From: Piliocolobus tephrosceles
Lineage: Eukaryota; Chordata; Mammalia; Primates; Cercopithecidae
Assembly: GCF_002776525.5 (NCBI RefSeq)
Contig: NC_045439.1
Span: forward strand, 158,036,087-158,100,086
Length of the DNA stretch: 64,000 nucleotides
Reading direction: 5' to 3'
Within the stretch, counting starts at the first letter, position 1. Every line of letters starts with the position of its first letter. The notes below the pieces were generated by a model. The model saw nothing but the letters and a program-made list of their open reading frames with translations. It did no database searches and had not been told where the DNA came from. This document shows positions 35,160 to 46,682 of the stretch, piece after piece. The translations under genes and the position numbers were made by a program.

Positions 35160-35590
35160 ATCAAACAAGTTCTTTGCTTGCTCTAGAAGTATTCACATGT
35201 TCTGCTTCTTTTTGAATTAGTTTTGGTAATTTGTGTCTTTCTAGAAATTTGATCAGAGGATGTTTTGTCAGAGGTCAGCCTATTCTCAGGAAGGAGTTGT
35301 ATATGATTCAGGCTGAGAGTGGGCCAAAGCTCATTCAGGGGCCTAGAGGAAGAAGAGATGCTTAACAGAAGTTTGATTAGAAGTATTTTGTTCTAACTGA
35401 TCTTTGTGGACAAGCAGTACAGTAAATCATTTATGAAGCAAAGCGTAGGAATTTCAAAGGCTTATTTCTGACCTTTTCATAGATAAACAAGGAGATATCT
35501 GTGAGTCTTATCAAAATCATTTGGGAAAGGGTGGTTCTTTGCAGTAAGCCCTTTTCCAGAACACTAAGGTTAGAGGGATTCTTTATTTAA
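35160..35590. other. Short antisense L1 piece, then unassigned sequence
   Basis: GAATTAGTTTTGGTAATTTG and TGTCTTTCTAGAAATTTG at 35213-35250 are complement ORF2 text, as also seen near 39430. From 35260 nothing is recognised. Confidence 0.4.
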
Positions 35591-35594
35591 AAAA

Positions 35595-36058
35595 ATAAAA
35601 TAAATTTTATTTTAGATTCAGGGGGTAAATGTGATTATTTTCTATATGGGAATACTGTACACTGGTAGGGATTGGGCTTCTAGTGTACCCATTACCCAAA
35701 TAGTGAACATTATGCCCAACAGGTAATTTTTCAACCCTTGTTGCCCCACTCTCCCCCTTTTTGGAGTCCCCAGTGTCTATTATTTCTATCTTTAAGTCCA
35801 TGTGTACCCATTTTTTAGCTTCCACTTACAAGTGAGAATATGTAGTATTTGGTTTTCTGTTTCTGAGTTAGTTCACTTAGGATAATGACCTCCAGCTGCA
35901 TCCATGTTGTTGCAAAGGACACAGCTGTATTCTTTTTTATGGTTGCATAGTATTCCTTGGTGTGTATATGACACATTTTCTTTTTCAGGCAACCATTGAC
36001 AGACACTTAGGTTGGTTCCATGACTTGCTATTGTGAATAGTGCTTCTATGAACATAGA
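35595..36058 (-). mobile_element. L1PB-like 3' end, antisense
   Basis: TTTAGATTCAGGGGGTAAATG, CTCCCCCTTTTTGGAGTCCC, TACAAGTGAGAATATG, CCAGCTGCATCCATGTTG, and CCATGACTTGCTATTGTGAA: complement of the final L1 segment. It is joined at about 36058 to sense ORF2 sequence. Confidence 0.82.
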
Positions 36059-37110
36059 AATCCTGAACAGATAAGTAACAAGTAGTGAAATTGAATCAGT
36101 AATTTAAAAACTTCCAAAAAACAAAAGCTCAGTACCAGATAAATTCACAGCCAAACTTTACCAGACATACAAAGCAGAGCTGGTACCAATCTTACTGAAA
36201 CTATTCCAAAAAATAGAGGAGGAGGAATCCTTCTTAACTCGTTCTACTAAACTTGTATCACCCTGATACCCAAATCTGACAAGGACAAAACTAAAAAAGA
36301 AAACTACAGACCAATAGCACTGATGAATAGAGATGCAAAAATTCTCAAGAAAATACTAGCAAACCAAATGCAATATATTGCACATGAAAAAGATAATTCA
36401 TTACAATTGATTGGGTTTTATTATAGGGATGCAAGGATGGTTCAACATTTGCAAATCAATAAATGTGATTCTTCACATAAACAGAACTAAAAACAAAAAT
36501 CATATGATCATCTCAATAGATGCAGAAAAGGCATTCAGTAAAATCCAACACCCTAATACCAGCCTGAGCAACATAGAAAGACCCCTGTTCTACCTAAAAT
36601 AAAAATAACCAGGCATGGTGGCACACACTAGTGGTCCCAACTACTGAGGAGGCTGAGGCAGGAGGATTGCCTGAATCCAGGAGTTTGAGGCTGCAGTGAG
36701 CTATGACTGTGCAACTGCACTACAGCCTGAATTACAAAGCAAGACCTTATCTAAAAAAAATCCAACATCCCTTCATGATTAAAATCCTCAACTAACTAAC
36801 CATCAAAGGAACATGCCTCAAAATAAGAGTCATCTATGACAAACCTACAGCTAACATCATACTAAATGGGGAAAAGCTGAAAGCATTCACCCTAAGAACT
36901 GGAAGAAGACAAGGATGTCCACCTTCATCACTCCTATTTAACACAGCATTGGCAGTCACACCAGAACAATGAGGCAAGAGAAAGAAATAAAAGGCATCCA
37001 AATTGGAAAAGAGAAAGTCATGCTGATGACATGATCTTACATCTAGAAAATCCTAAAGCTTCTCCAAAACACTCCTAGACTGGACAAATGATTTCAGTAA
37101 AGTTTCAGGA
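36059..37110 (+). mobile_element. L1 ORF2 RT region, sense, interrupted by an Alu fragment
   Basis: CTGAACAGATAAGTAACAAG, AGATAAATTCACAGCCAAAC, GAAAACTACAGACCAATAGC, GGGATGCAAGGATGGTTCAA, TCTCAATAGATGCAGAAAAG; after the Alu, ACAGCTAACATCATACTAAA and GATGTCCACCTTCATCACT. It is not open through RT. It may be the inverted 5' part of the insertion that starts at 35595, but no target-site copy was found beyond 37100. Confidence 0.78.
36554..36757 (+). mobile_element. Alu, 5'-truncated, sense
   Basis: Starts inside the left arm at CCAGCCTGAGCAACATAG and ends GACCTTATCTAAAAAA. Flanked by AAATCCAACACCC (36541-36553) and AAATCCAACATCCC (from about 36758), a target-site duplication in L1 ORF2. Confidence 0.88.
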
Positions 37111-37204
37111 TAGAAAAGCCAGGCGAAAATAATTAGGAAAGATTTCTTAAACATCATTGTTTTCCAGGATCATGGGACTCAGGAAAATTCAACATCGTTG
37201 CATT

Positions 37205-37280
37205 GTACCAAAAAACAAACAAACAAACAAAAAACAAAAAAACAAAAAAAAAAAAAAAACAAAGAAAAAAGAAAACAGAA
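37205..37280. repeat. A-rich (CAAA)n tract
   Basis: ACAAACAAACAAAC running into A16 and AAAGAAAACAG. It looks like a decayed retroposon tail, but the upstream 100 bp are not assigned. Confidence 0.8.
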
Positions 37281-37545
37281 AGGCAGATCCTTGGGAAGAC
37301 ATAGACTATTCCCAAAATGGTTCCAGGACAATTGGCTTTAGGTATAAAATAATAATAAACCATGCAACACCATAAATAAAAACCAATTCCAGAAGGATCA
37401 CAGATTTAAATGAAAGTTCTGTTTTCAGCAATCAGGCAAACTAGATTGTCTGGAAAATCTCTCATTGTAAATCTCCTAGAAATGACAGATAAAAGTTTTT
37501 TAAAAGGAAGATAAAACTTAAGGATAAATAAGAGACTGCACCAAC
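37281..37545 (+). mobile_element. L1 fragment, sense (weak)
   Basis: AAAACCAATTCCAGAAGGATC and CACAGATTTAAATG resemble the ORF2 phrase about AATTCAAGATGGATTAAAGAC. Decayed. Confidence 0.35.
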
Positions 37546-37548
37546 ATA

Positions 37549-37783
37549 CAGTTGACCTCGAACAACATCGGTTGGAACTGGCACAAGTCCACTTATACGT
37601 GGATGTTTTACAGCTAAACAGAAATACAGCACTTGTGGAACGTGAAACCCTTGTATATAGAGAGCAGACTTTTCTTATACGTGGGTTCCGCGGCAGGGGT
37701 GACTGCAGGAGTTGAGTATGTGCAGATTTGTGCATGTGCAGGGGCCCTGGAACCAATCCCCTGCATATACTGGGGGATGACTA
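37549..37783 (+). mobile_element. Tigger-derived short DNA transposon (MER2/MER44-like)
   Basis: Left end CAGTTGACCTCGAACAACAT, right end ACTGGGGGATGACTA; TA precedes the left end (37547-37548) and TA follows the right end (37784-37785). Internal CCACTTATACGTGGAT and GGAACCAATCCCCTGCATAT are typical Tigger-MITE segments. The two ends resemble different Tigger families, so it could be a chimera. Confidence 0.62.
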
Positions 37784-38135
37784 TATATATATTAAATATT
37801 AATACAAGTACCTTAAATATATAATTCTTATGCAATATATATTTATAATATTGGTATATACATATATTTAAGATATTTACATGCAATTTCACAACTATAT
37901 ATTGAATAAGGATGCATATCTATATCTATCTATCTGTTAGAACTAACTGAAAGGAGAGACAGATTACCTACAGAGGAATGAAGTCTAAAAGCAGTATGAA
38001 ACCAGCAGAAGTTAGAGTAAGTTCTGGGAGAAGATAACTGGCAACTTAGACTTGTATACTCCGTGAAACTTTCTTTCAAGCCATGTGAGCATGACCTTTA
38101 TCCTTTGGAAAGATTTTTAAATACCAGGTTAATCT
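37784..38135. other. AT-rich sequence, no gene
   Basis: TATATA-rich to about 37935 with a (CTAT)n run at 37918-37935; the rest is unassigned. Confidence 0.4.
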
Positions 38136-38144
38136 CTTTACTAT

Positions 38145-39390
38145 TTGATTTCTAAAATAATTTCAACTTTTACTTTAGATTCAGGGGGTACATGTGCAGG
38201 TTTTGTTACATGCGTATATTGTGTTGATGCTGAGGTTTGAAGTACAAATAGTCCCATTATCCAAGTACTGAGCACAGTGCTCAATAGGTAGTTTTTCAGC
38301 CCTTGGTCCCCTTCTTCTCGCCCCCTTCTAGTGTCCCCAGTGTCTATTGTTCTCACCTTCATGTTCATGTGTACCCCACATTTAGCTTCCAAGTATAAGT
38401 GAGAACATGTGGTATTTGGTCTTCCATTCCTGCACAAATTTGCTCAGGATAACAGCCTCCAGCTGCATCCATGTTGCTGCAAAGGACCTGACTTCATTCT
38501 TTTCCTAGCTCTGTAGTATTCCATTATATATATATATATATATACACAACATTTTCTTTATTCAATCTACCATTGATGGGCATCCAGGTTGATTCCATGT
38601 CTTTGCTCCTGTGAATAGTGCTGTAATGAATGTACTAGCGCATGTGTCTTTTTGGTGGAATGATTTCTTTTCCTTTGGTTATATACCCAGTAGTGGGATT
38701 GCTGAGTGGAATGGTAGTTCTAAGTTCTTTGAGAAATCTCTCAAACTGTTTTCCATAGTTGCTGAACTAATTTACATTTCCACTAACAGAGTATGAGTGT
38801 TTCCTTTTCTCTGCAGCCTTGCTAACATTTCTCTGATGATTGGTGATGTTGAGCATTTTTTCATGTTTGTTGGCTGCCTGTATGTCTCCTCCTGAGAAGT
38901 GTCTGTTCATATCCTTTGCCCATCTTTTAATGAGGTTATTCATTTCTTCCTTGTTGGTTTAAGTTCCTTATAGATTCTGGATATTAGACCTTTGTCTGAT
39001 GTATAGTTTGTGAATATTTTCTCCCATTCTGTAGGTTGTCTGCTCACGTGTTGGTTTCTTTTGCTGTGCAGAAGCTCTTTAGTTTAATTTAGTCTCACTT
39101 GTCAATGTTTTTGTTGCAACTGCTTTTGAGAACTTAGCCAAAGTTTATTTGCCAAGGCCGATGTCCAAAATGGCATTTCCTAGGTTTCCTTCTAAGATTT
39201 TTATAGTTTGAGGTCTTACATTTAAATCTTTAATCCATCTTGAGTTAACTTTTGTAGATGGTGAAAGGTTGGGGTCCAATTTAATTCTTTTGCATATGGC
39301 TACCCAGTTATCTGAGAACCATTTATTGAATAGGGAGTCCTTTCCCCATTGCTTATTTTTATCGACTTTGTTGAAGATCAAATGGATACA
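38145..39390 (-). mobile_element. L1PB-like, 5'-truncated, antisense
   Basis: 1.25 kb of complement 3' end and ORF2: TTCAGGGGGTACATGTGCAG, CCAGCTGCATCCATGTTGCT, GATTGCTGAGTGGAATGG, TTTGCCCATCTTTTAATG, GGATATTAGACCTTTGTC, GAGAACCATTTATTGAATAG. A TA run sits at 38525-38545. Short frames are antisense remnants. Confidence 0.9.
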
Positions 39391-41765
39391 GGTCTTATTT
39401 TAGAACTAGTCACATCTTCTGCTTATTTTTGAGTTAGTTTTAGTAATTTGTGTTTTGCTAGCAATTGTTCATCTGAGTTGTGTAATCTATTGGCATAAAG
39501 GTGATGATAGTATTCTTTCATAATTATTTCATTTCTGCAAGTTCTGAAAGAGATGTCTTCTCTTTCACTCGTAATTTTACTAACTTGTGTCTTCTCTGTT
39601 TCATTACCAGTCTATGCAAAGGTTTAGCAATTTTTAAAAAATCATTTTATTTATATTCACTATTGTTTTTCTTTTGTCTGTTTAATGGATTTCCTCTCTA
39701 ATCTTTATTATTTCTTTTCTCTTGCTTGTGGAAGATTTAGTTTACTCTTCTTTTTCTAGTAAGATGAAACCTTAGTGTCTTTCTTTTCTAAAAAAGTCAT
39801 TTTAAAACCAAGAAAATTTCTCTAAGCACTGCTGTATCCCATAAATATTGATAGACTGTAATTTCATTTTGTTTGATATTAGTACAGCCACTCCAGTTTT
39901 CTTAGGGTTACTATTTGCATTGTTTATCTATTTCCATTCTATTACTTTAAACCTATTTGTGTTCTTAGATAAAAAGGCCTCTCTTAAGTCTTATTATTTT
40001 TACCCAATTTGACATTCTCTAAAACTATTATTGAAATGTTCAATCTGTTTACATTTGGTGTAATTATTTATGATTTAATTTATATATTGTTTTGCTATTT
40101 AATTTTATATGTTTCATATCTTTTTGATTCATACATTGCTTTTAACTGTCTTTTGTGTTAAATAGATACTTCTATTGCACTACTTAATTCTTTTGGGTTT
40201 TTTTACTATATTTTAAGGGATATCTTCTTATAGTTTATTTGTGGATTACAATATCACAATCTGCTTTAGATTAATACTAACATTTTCCCAGTAAAATACA
40301 GATATTTGACTCCAATAGAACTCTATTTCTCCCTTTCTTTGTTCTGTTTTGCTGTTTATATGAAATTTACCTATTACTATACTCTACAATTATGTATAGG
40401 TTAAAATCCAACAATTCTAATTTTTCTATGCAAAGTGTTTAAAATAAGAGAAGAACATAAGAAATAATATACTTAAGCAGATTTTATATTTAGCTGTGTG
40501 ATTATCTTTACTAGTTTTTTTTAATGTATATACAGATTCAAGTAACTGTCTGGTGTCATTTCTCTTCAGTCTTTGTTTATCTGGTAATGTCTTTATTTTA
40601 CCTTTTTTCTTGGAGGAGAGTATTGTTGAATACTTAATACTTGGTTGACTTTTTCTTTTAGCACTTTGCTTTCTAGCTTCTGATTGTTTCTGATGGAAAT
40701 TCTCATCACAATAAAATGTTAATTTTATTTGGTTCCTTGTACTTCATGAGTCATTTTTCTTTTGCTGCTTTCAGATTTTTCTCTTTCAACAATTTGATTA
40801 TAATTTCCTAAGGTGTGAATCTCTTTGAATTTATTTTAGTTGGAGTTTGTTGAACTTCTTGGATGTGTAAATTAGTTTAAAAAATCATGTGTGGGATATT
40901 TTCAGCCACTGTTTCTTCAAATATTTTTTCTGCCTTTTTCTCTCTCCTTCTCTGGGAGCTTCGTTCAATTTTTTTTAAAAAAATTCTCTCTCTTCTTCAG
41001 ACTGGATGATCTATATTGATCTGTCCACAAGTTTGCTTATCTCTTTTGCCTGCTAAAGTCTGCTATTGAATCTCTCCAGTGAAATTTTCACTTCAATGAC
41101 TGTACTTTTCAACTCAATAATTTTTATTTTGTTATATTTCATAATTTGTATATAGTTATTGATAGTTTTAATTTGATAAGCCATGGTCATCACACTTTTG
41201 TTTTATTCTTAAACACCATTTCTTTCATTCTTTGAACATGTTTATAATGGTTTATTGTCTTTCTGTGGGGTACCTCAGAAACAGGTTCTATGGACTCTTT
41301 TTTCTCCCATATATGGGTAGCACTTTTCTGGATTTTTTGCATGTCTCCTAATTTTTTCAAACAGTTTAGATCATATATTGCAACAACTGTCGATTCCGGT
41401 TCCACTCTACCCTCCCTCCAGGGTTGTTTCTTTTTGTAAATTTTTTGTTAATTTACTTACTGACCCTTCCGTACTAATTCTTTAGGATAGTTTCTTCCAA
41501 AGTATGTAGCCAGAGATGTTTTTCCTCATTAAAAAAAAAAAAATCTCATTTTCAGTTTTTCAGGCTGAATTCCTAGGGTTGCCACTGGGTCAGCATCATG
41601 TGGTGATCAGCCAATTACTGGTCAGCGTCTGTGCTTAAACATGTTGATCCATAAGGCTAATGGTTCCATGTCTGAGGAGGGAAATTCATTGAATGTTCAG
41701 GCAGTTTACAGGTTTTCTCTGGTCTCTGCTTTCTGCCAGCTGTTCCTGTTTCTCCTTTGAGCATT
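39391..41765 (-). mobile_element. L1M, antisense (ORF2 to 5' region)
   Basis: ORF2 complement (GATATTAGTACAGCCACTCC, CTTTAAACCTATTTGTGTTC) passes into the 5'-region text: GTTTATCTGGTAATGTCTTT, GGTGTGAATCTCTTTGAATT, GTTTGTTGAACTTCTTGGATG, CTTCAAATATTTTTTCTGCC. The upstream end is near 41760. Confidence 0.68.
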
Positions 41766-41789
41766 ACATTCTGTTAGAGAGGGGAGGCA

Positions 41790-42170
41790 TCTCATTCCAT
41801 GCAGTGCTGCTATAATAGAATGCCTGAGACTGAACAATTTATAAGGAACAGAAATTTATTTCTCACAGTTCTGATGACTGGGAAGTCTAAGATCAAAGTG
41901 CTGGCAACTGGTGAAAGTCTAGTCTCTGCTTCAAAGATAGTGCCTTAAATGCTGCATCCTCCTGAGCGGTGGAACCCTGTGTTGTCACATGACAGAAGAG
42001 CAGAGGAGACCGCATCCACACCTGCAAGCCCTTCATACAGCAGCTTTAACCTTGACCTAAACACCTCCGATTAGGCCCCACCTCCCCACATCACTGCTTT
42101 GGAGATTAAGTTTCTAATACATGCATTTTTGGGGGATATATTGGGGGATATATTTAGACCATAGTAAGAG
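41790..42170 (-). mobile_element. MLT1-like MaLR LTR, antisense
   Basis: GCAGTGCTGCTATAATAGAAT, CCTGAGACTGAACAATTTAT, TTATTTCTCACAGTTCTGATG, TCTAAGATCAAAGTGCTGGC and ATTAGGCCCCACCTCC follow the complement of MLT1-type LTRs. It ends near GGGGGATATATTTAGACCAT. Confidence 0.6.
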
Positions 42171-42585
42171 GATAGCCAGGGTCCTCTCCAGTTTGGTCTG
42201 GTACATTACTGGATGTCAATAAATATACTTTGAAAATATAATAATATTTCATAATATTTTAAAAATATCTCATTTGATACCAATATTTAATCTTTAATCT
42301 TTTAAATAATGTTCAAGTGGACTTTCTTTTTCTTAAAAGTTTATCCATATTTACATTTTTTAAAAGTCTGGGTTCTTATAAATAGACTGATAATACAAAA
42401 ATACCAATGTATTGTGGCCAATCTTAGAAACCCACAACTCCAATAAAACTCTTTTAGACTTATCTTCCTCTCCCCTGCGTCCACAAAGTAGAGAATGCAG
42501 TCCTTCAATTTTCAGGAGCCCATAGCTTCTATCTGTTTTTGGCACCTCTTCCCCAATTCTTCCCGGTATTATATTTCCCTGTGTC
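42171..42585. other. Unassigned sequence
   Basis: Nothing recognised. A 77-codon minus-strand frame at 42360-42593 has no domain. Confidence 0.35.
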
Positions 42586-42589
42586 TTAA

Positions 42590-42712
42590 CCACCTACTTG
42601 CACTATAAACCCCTTAGAGCAGAGGACTGCCTCTTTCTTCCATCTCTAAGCTTGCCCTGTCCCCTGCACCGAGTCCCACACATAGTAGGTACTCAGACGG
42701 TGTTAAGTGGGA
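42590..42712 (+). repeat. L2 3' end
   Basis: AAACCCCTTAGAGCAGAGGA, CTGCCTCTTTC, and CACATAGTAGGTACTCAGAC match the L2 phrases for GAGGGCAGGGAC and GCACATAGTAGGTGCTCA. Confidence 0.65.
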
Positions 42713-43195
42713 TTTTAGCTGGCTGGAAAAGCAGCACTCCCTCTTGGCTTCCCATTCCTTATATGGGCCACAAAGCCCCTGTCTCCAAGGCCCTTTGTGT
42801 CTGTGACATTCTCGGGCTTATGCTTCTTGTGAACATTTGTGGGATATTAGTCATCTTATGTAGAACAGGATATATCTGTCACTTCTCCTCTGTGAATCCC
42901 TCCTTTCAACAAGATTTATTTTAAGAACTGTGTGAAAAGAGAAATTTTCACAGGCAACCCTGTGAAAATCCAGTCATTTGTCAACATATGGGATTAAGTG
43001 CCCTGAGTTCCCATCCAGCTGTCCTGGCCCTGCCCACCAGGTGGCCCCTCTGAGGAGGCAGCGTCCAGGCAGGGGTCTGAGTCAGCCACAAAGGTACATC
43101 TTAGGGCCCCTCCTGTCTCCTTGCTCTCCAGTGCTCCTGGCATGGTGAGTTCTCGGTTCTCTTGAACAGTGCAGCTGAGGGGCACAGGTGAGACC
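42713..43195. other. Unique non-coding sequence
   Basis: Includes a GC-richer part at 43000-43190. No exon supported. Confidence 0.35.
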
Positions 43196-43197
43196 TC

Positions 43198-43335
43198 ACT
43201 GAATCCTTAAGGCTGCCTTAGGAGATCAAATGACCCTGCTACAGAAAGGGAAACTGAAGCACACAGCTAGAATGTAGTGGGGCTGGACTTTGAGCTGAGG
43301 CCCTTTGCCTCCACGTTCAAGGCTGTGTCCATCAG
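43198..43335 (+). repeat. MIR 3' part
   Basis: ACAGAAAGGGAAACTGAAGC, ACACAGCTAGAATGTAGTGG and GGGCTGGACTTTGAGCTGAG follow the MIR order of AGGAAACTGAGGC and CACAGCTAGTAAGTGG. Confidence 0.7.
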
Positions 43336-44100
43336 CCTGAGCTGCTGTGAGCAGCAGGGGCCACTGGCTTGCTCTTGAAATGACAAGTTGGTGATCTGCA
43401 AGATTTCATTGAGTTTGGAGCTGATGGAGCCAGATAGCTTTTGGGCAAGAACCACAGGTCTTTGAGGAGATGCAGGAGGGAAGAAGTTATCACCCAAACA
43501 GCAGCTGGGGGCAAGGCTCCCTGACCCCCATCCTGCCAAGGGAGGGAGTGTGGCGTGTGACCACTCCACGGGGAAGTGGTGCCCCCTTGTCTTTGGCTGT
43601 TCACAATCCCTGCCTAATGGATGGCCACCCTGGGCCTCAATTTCACTGTCTCTGAACTGAGGTGGGTGAATTCAATAAGCCCTGCACTTTCCCCGAGATC
43701 AGAAGAGGGAAGGCTCTCTTTTCAAGGCTGGAGTTAGCAGCAAAAGAGTAGAGCGGCTTCCTCCTCCGCGCTCTGGGATGGCACATGTTGGGTGAGAAAT
43801 GTTGGGGGCTTGATTGGGAGCTGCCACACTCATTGCACACGGCTGCGTGCATCAGCTGCGAGGATTCACACCACAGCCTCCAGACACCCCCACTGGGAGT
43901 TTCTATAGCAACTTTCCGAGAGGAATTTCCAGGGCTTGCAGATTCTGTCATAGTAACCCAGTGAGGGAAGAAAGCGCAGGGTGTGTGAGGAGGGGGCAAA
44001 GGATCCGTGTGTGCTGAGGTCCCCGTGAGGCCAGGAGAGCAGAGTGGGTGGGCTCTGGGAACAGCCACAGAGTTGAGTGGTCAGGGGCTATGGTCCAGTC
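43336..44100. other. Unique, relatively GC-rich non-coding sequence
   Basis: Contains a 141-codon minus-strand frame (43643-44068) and overlapping frames on both strands. No domain, no dominant frame and no clear exon borders, so no gene is called. It is the largest block in the window free of recognised repeats and moderately GC-rich. Confidence 0.35.
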
Positions 44101-44205
44101 TTCCTTCAGCTCCTTAACAACAGGCAGGTCACAAGTCATCCCTGAAGGTCTCACTTTAGATCATAAAATGTACCTCAAAGATGGTCATGAGGATTAAATG
44201 AAAGA
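44100..44205 (+). repeat. MIR-like fragment (weak)
   Basis: AACAACAGGCAGGTCACAAG, then CTCAAAGATGGTCATGAGGA and TTAAATGAAAGAG resemble MIR. Low confidence. Confidence 0.3.
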
Positions 44206-46540
44206 GACCTGAAGGCTTCTCATCTATCTTTCCTGAGGATTAGGGCAGGACAAGCTGGGAGTGTGATTCCAGTGGCGGGCTGCCTGTGGGTGTCTATAGA
44301 ATAGAAATGAAATTATGCAAGCAGATGGCTTGATGAAGAGACAAAAATATGAATATAAAACACTCTAGCCATGGAGATGCTAATTTATTTTTACTTTTAA
44401 TAATGACACAACTTGGGATATCAAAGGTGTCTTCTTGCTTTTAGAGATCTTCAGCCCTCAAAATAAAATCTTTCAACAGAACACAGTTCCAAATCACACA
44501 AAAACATTCTGAATTGGAGGATCAGCATGCCTGCCTCTTAACATGCAAGCACTGAGCATGAGCAGTTTATCCCAACAATGAATCCACACTGCAGATGTAC
44601 TACACACACAGCATTCTAGGGAATGGAGAAATGAAATGCACAAAGAGCCCTGCCCTTGAATTGGTAGTGACTAATGAAACGGTCCTTATAAATGTTATAC
44701 AATTAATCCAGAAAAAAGGGAGGGGGAGAAACAGCTGAACATAGTCAGCATTAATCACTAAGTTCGCTTGTTCTCCGACCTGCTTCCTCAGAGCTGTTTG
44801 CTGTCTGTTGCCCCGGAATCATGTAGATTCTAGCTTAGAGGTCCCTGTAACTGCTCTGTAGATAACAACCTGGGCATTGTGAAACGTTAAGTTTTCCATC
44901 TGAGATATTCTTTCAGGTATTGCAAACCAATGAAACTACTGACTCAGCTTGTCTGAAGGGCCCCATGAGAAGCTGACTCACCAAAGAATGCAGTTTCCAC
45001 ATCCTAATGATTTCATCTCCTTTACTTGGCCAGTCAGTGACCCAATTTTCCAGCCCCTTGCCCTCCACAGTGATTTTTTTTTTAAATCCTCGTCTGGCAC
45101 TCCTTGGGGAGATGGATTTGAGGGTCCCTCCCATCCTCAGCGATCCTATCAATCCCCACTCAGCCATCCCCATTCAGCCATCCTGTCAATCATCATTAAG
45201 CTCTTTCTCTGCTGCAAACCCTACTGTCTCAGTGTATTGGTCTGCACCTGCACGGTGCAGGCCTCGGCTTTTTTCTCTAGCAGACAGTAGTGATACCTCC
45301 TCTTTAAACCCCTATGGGGATAATTTACATCAAGAAGTCATCCCAGTTCCTGGCATACAAAAAAGCACTTAACAGATTATAAGACAAACAATAAAAAAGT
45401 AAAAGCCATGCAAGTTGAAAATGAATTTAGAATCCTACCTTACACTGTTTAAGGACAACAGTTTCTATGAATGTGGAGGACAATTGGATGACTAGACCAC
45501 TTTGGGACATTTTTCTTAAAGTTCTCTGGTGAAACTTAATTTGTCCATTCTCAGCCACACCATGCACTGCTCTGCCCTGGGACAGCCAGTGGAAAGCACT
45601 TGGAGCCCTTCCTCAGGACCAATGTTGAAACAAGCCTTCTTGCTCAGAGTCAGGGGTGCTAAGTAATTGATCCAAGCTTTGCAGACAGATGTCTTTAGTC
45701 TTCTCAGCACAATGTGGATCATTCATACTGCTAGGCATTAGGGAGGATACAAGAAGATGTGTTCTGCCTTCAGGGAGTTGGCATAGGATCAGAAAAGGAG
45801 TGTGTTGAACAGAGGAGCTGCAGAGCTCACATGATTCTGTGGTGGGACAGACACCATGGAGGAGGCCAGCCCTATTGCTGCTCCATCTAGACTCCTTGGA
45901 ATCCCATTGGTCAGCACTGGGCCTCTCCAAAGCTTACTTTTGACCCTGATAGCAGGCATCTGTGATGCTTCTTCAGATGACTTTCCCCAGGCTACTCTGC
46001 TTCTATATTCAGAGCACATCCCCCATGACAACCCTCAGCTTAGGAAACTTGAAAGGGAGTCTACATGGGATGTTTCTGTGGTATAATTTACACCTAGACT
46101 TTATCCAGGAGGTGCATATCATGGCAGGTATAAGGATGACTGCAATTGGGGTTTGCAGTAGGGGAGAGAGATGGGGCTCATCTCTGAATGCAAAAGGAAA
46201 TGGGGGAATTTATGGTCAGTGAGCATGGTAGGGATCAGAGAGTAGAAAATTACTAAGAGGTAATCAGAATCAGAGGTAAGGAGGGTTGTTGTTGTTGTTG
46301 TTGTTTTTTCCTAAAGTGACCTCACAGGATTCTTGCTGAAGCCAGGCCAAGGTGATCAGACATCACCTGGGAGATGGTGGAGGAGGAAGAACCTAATCAG
46401 ATATCAAGGATGATCAGATATCAATGGTGGCATGTTCTGGCTAAACCAACTTAGAAGGATTCTTGCTAACATTGGACAATGTGGAGAAATAGTCACTGTA
46501 AGGACATAAAATTGGTTGATGCTATGGATGTGTTGAGGAA
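44206..46540. other. Mostly unique non-coding sequence
   Basis: No gene recognised. 45720-45790 (GGATACAAGAAGATGTGTTC, CTTCAGGGAGTTGGCATAGG) resembles a short L2 piece. A (GTT)n run lies at 46285-46306. Overlapping frames at 44913-45372 and 45516-46222 show no domain. Confidence 0.35.
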
Positions 46541-46559
46541 ATAACAAACTTCAGTGAGC

Positions 46560-46682
46560 CAATTACTAATGTACGGCACAGTGGTAGGTCCTATTGCAGC
46601 CGGTTGGATGTGCTGTCTTTACAAGGGTATTCAATGTAGTTTCTAGTATGTGGCATGCAGCTTTTGATCTGGCAAATGCATT
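46560..46682 (+). pseudogene. ERVL pol reverse-transcriptase remnant
   Basis: A short fragment of an endogenous retroviral pol. CCTATTGCAGCCGG, a degraded middle, and GTGGCATGCAGCTTTTGATC, TGGCAAATGCATTT line up in order with the ERVL RT region around its first catalytic motif (a D-L-A-N-A-F-type segment at the end). It is truncated at 46682, where L1 sequence begins. No open frame of note remains. Confidence 0.5.

Noticed and set aside
38145..41765. One continuous 3.6-kb antisense L1
   Set aside because: The part to 39390 is a younger L1PB-like 3' end; the rest is older and starts at a different ORF2 position, so they are two elements.
43643..44068. 141-codon minus-strand frame
   Set aside because: No recognisable domain and no exon signals; open-frame length alone is not enough at this base composition.
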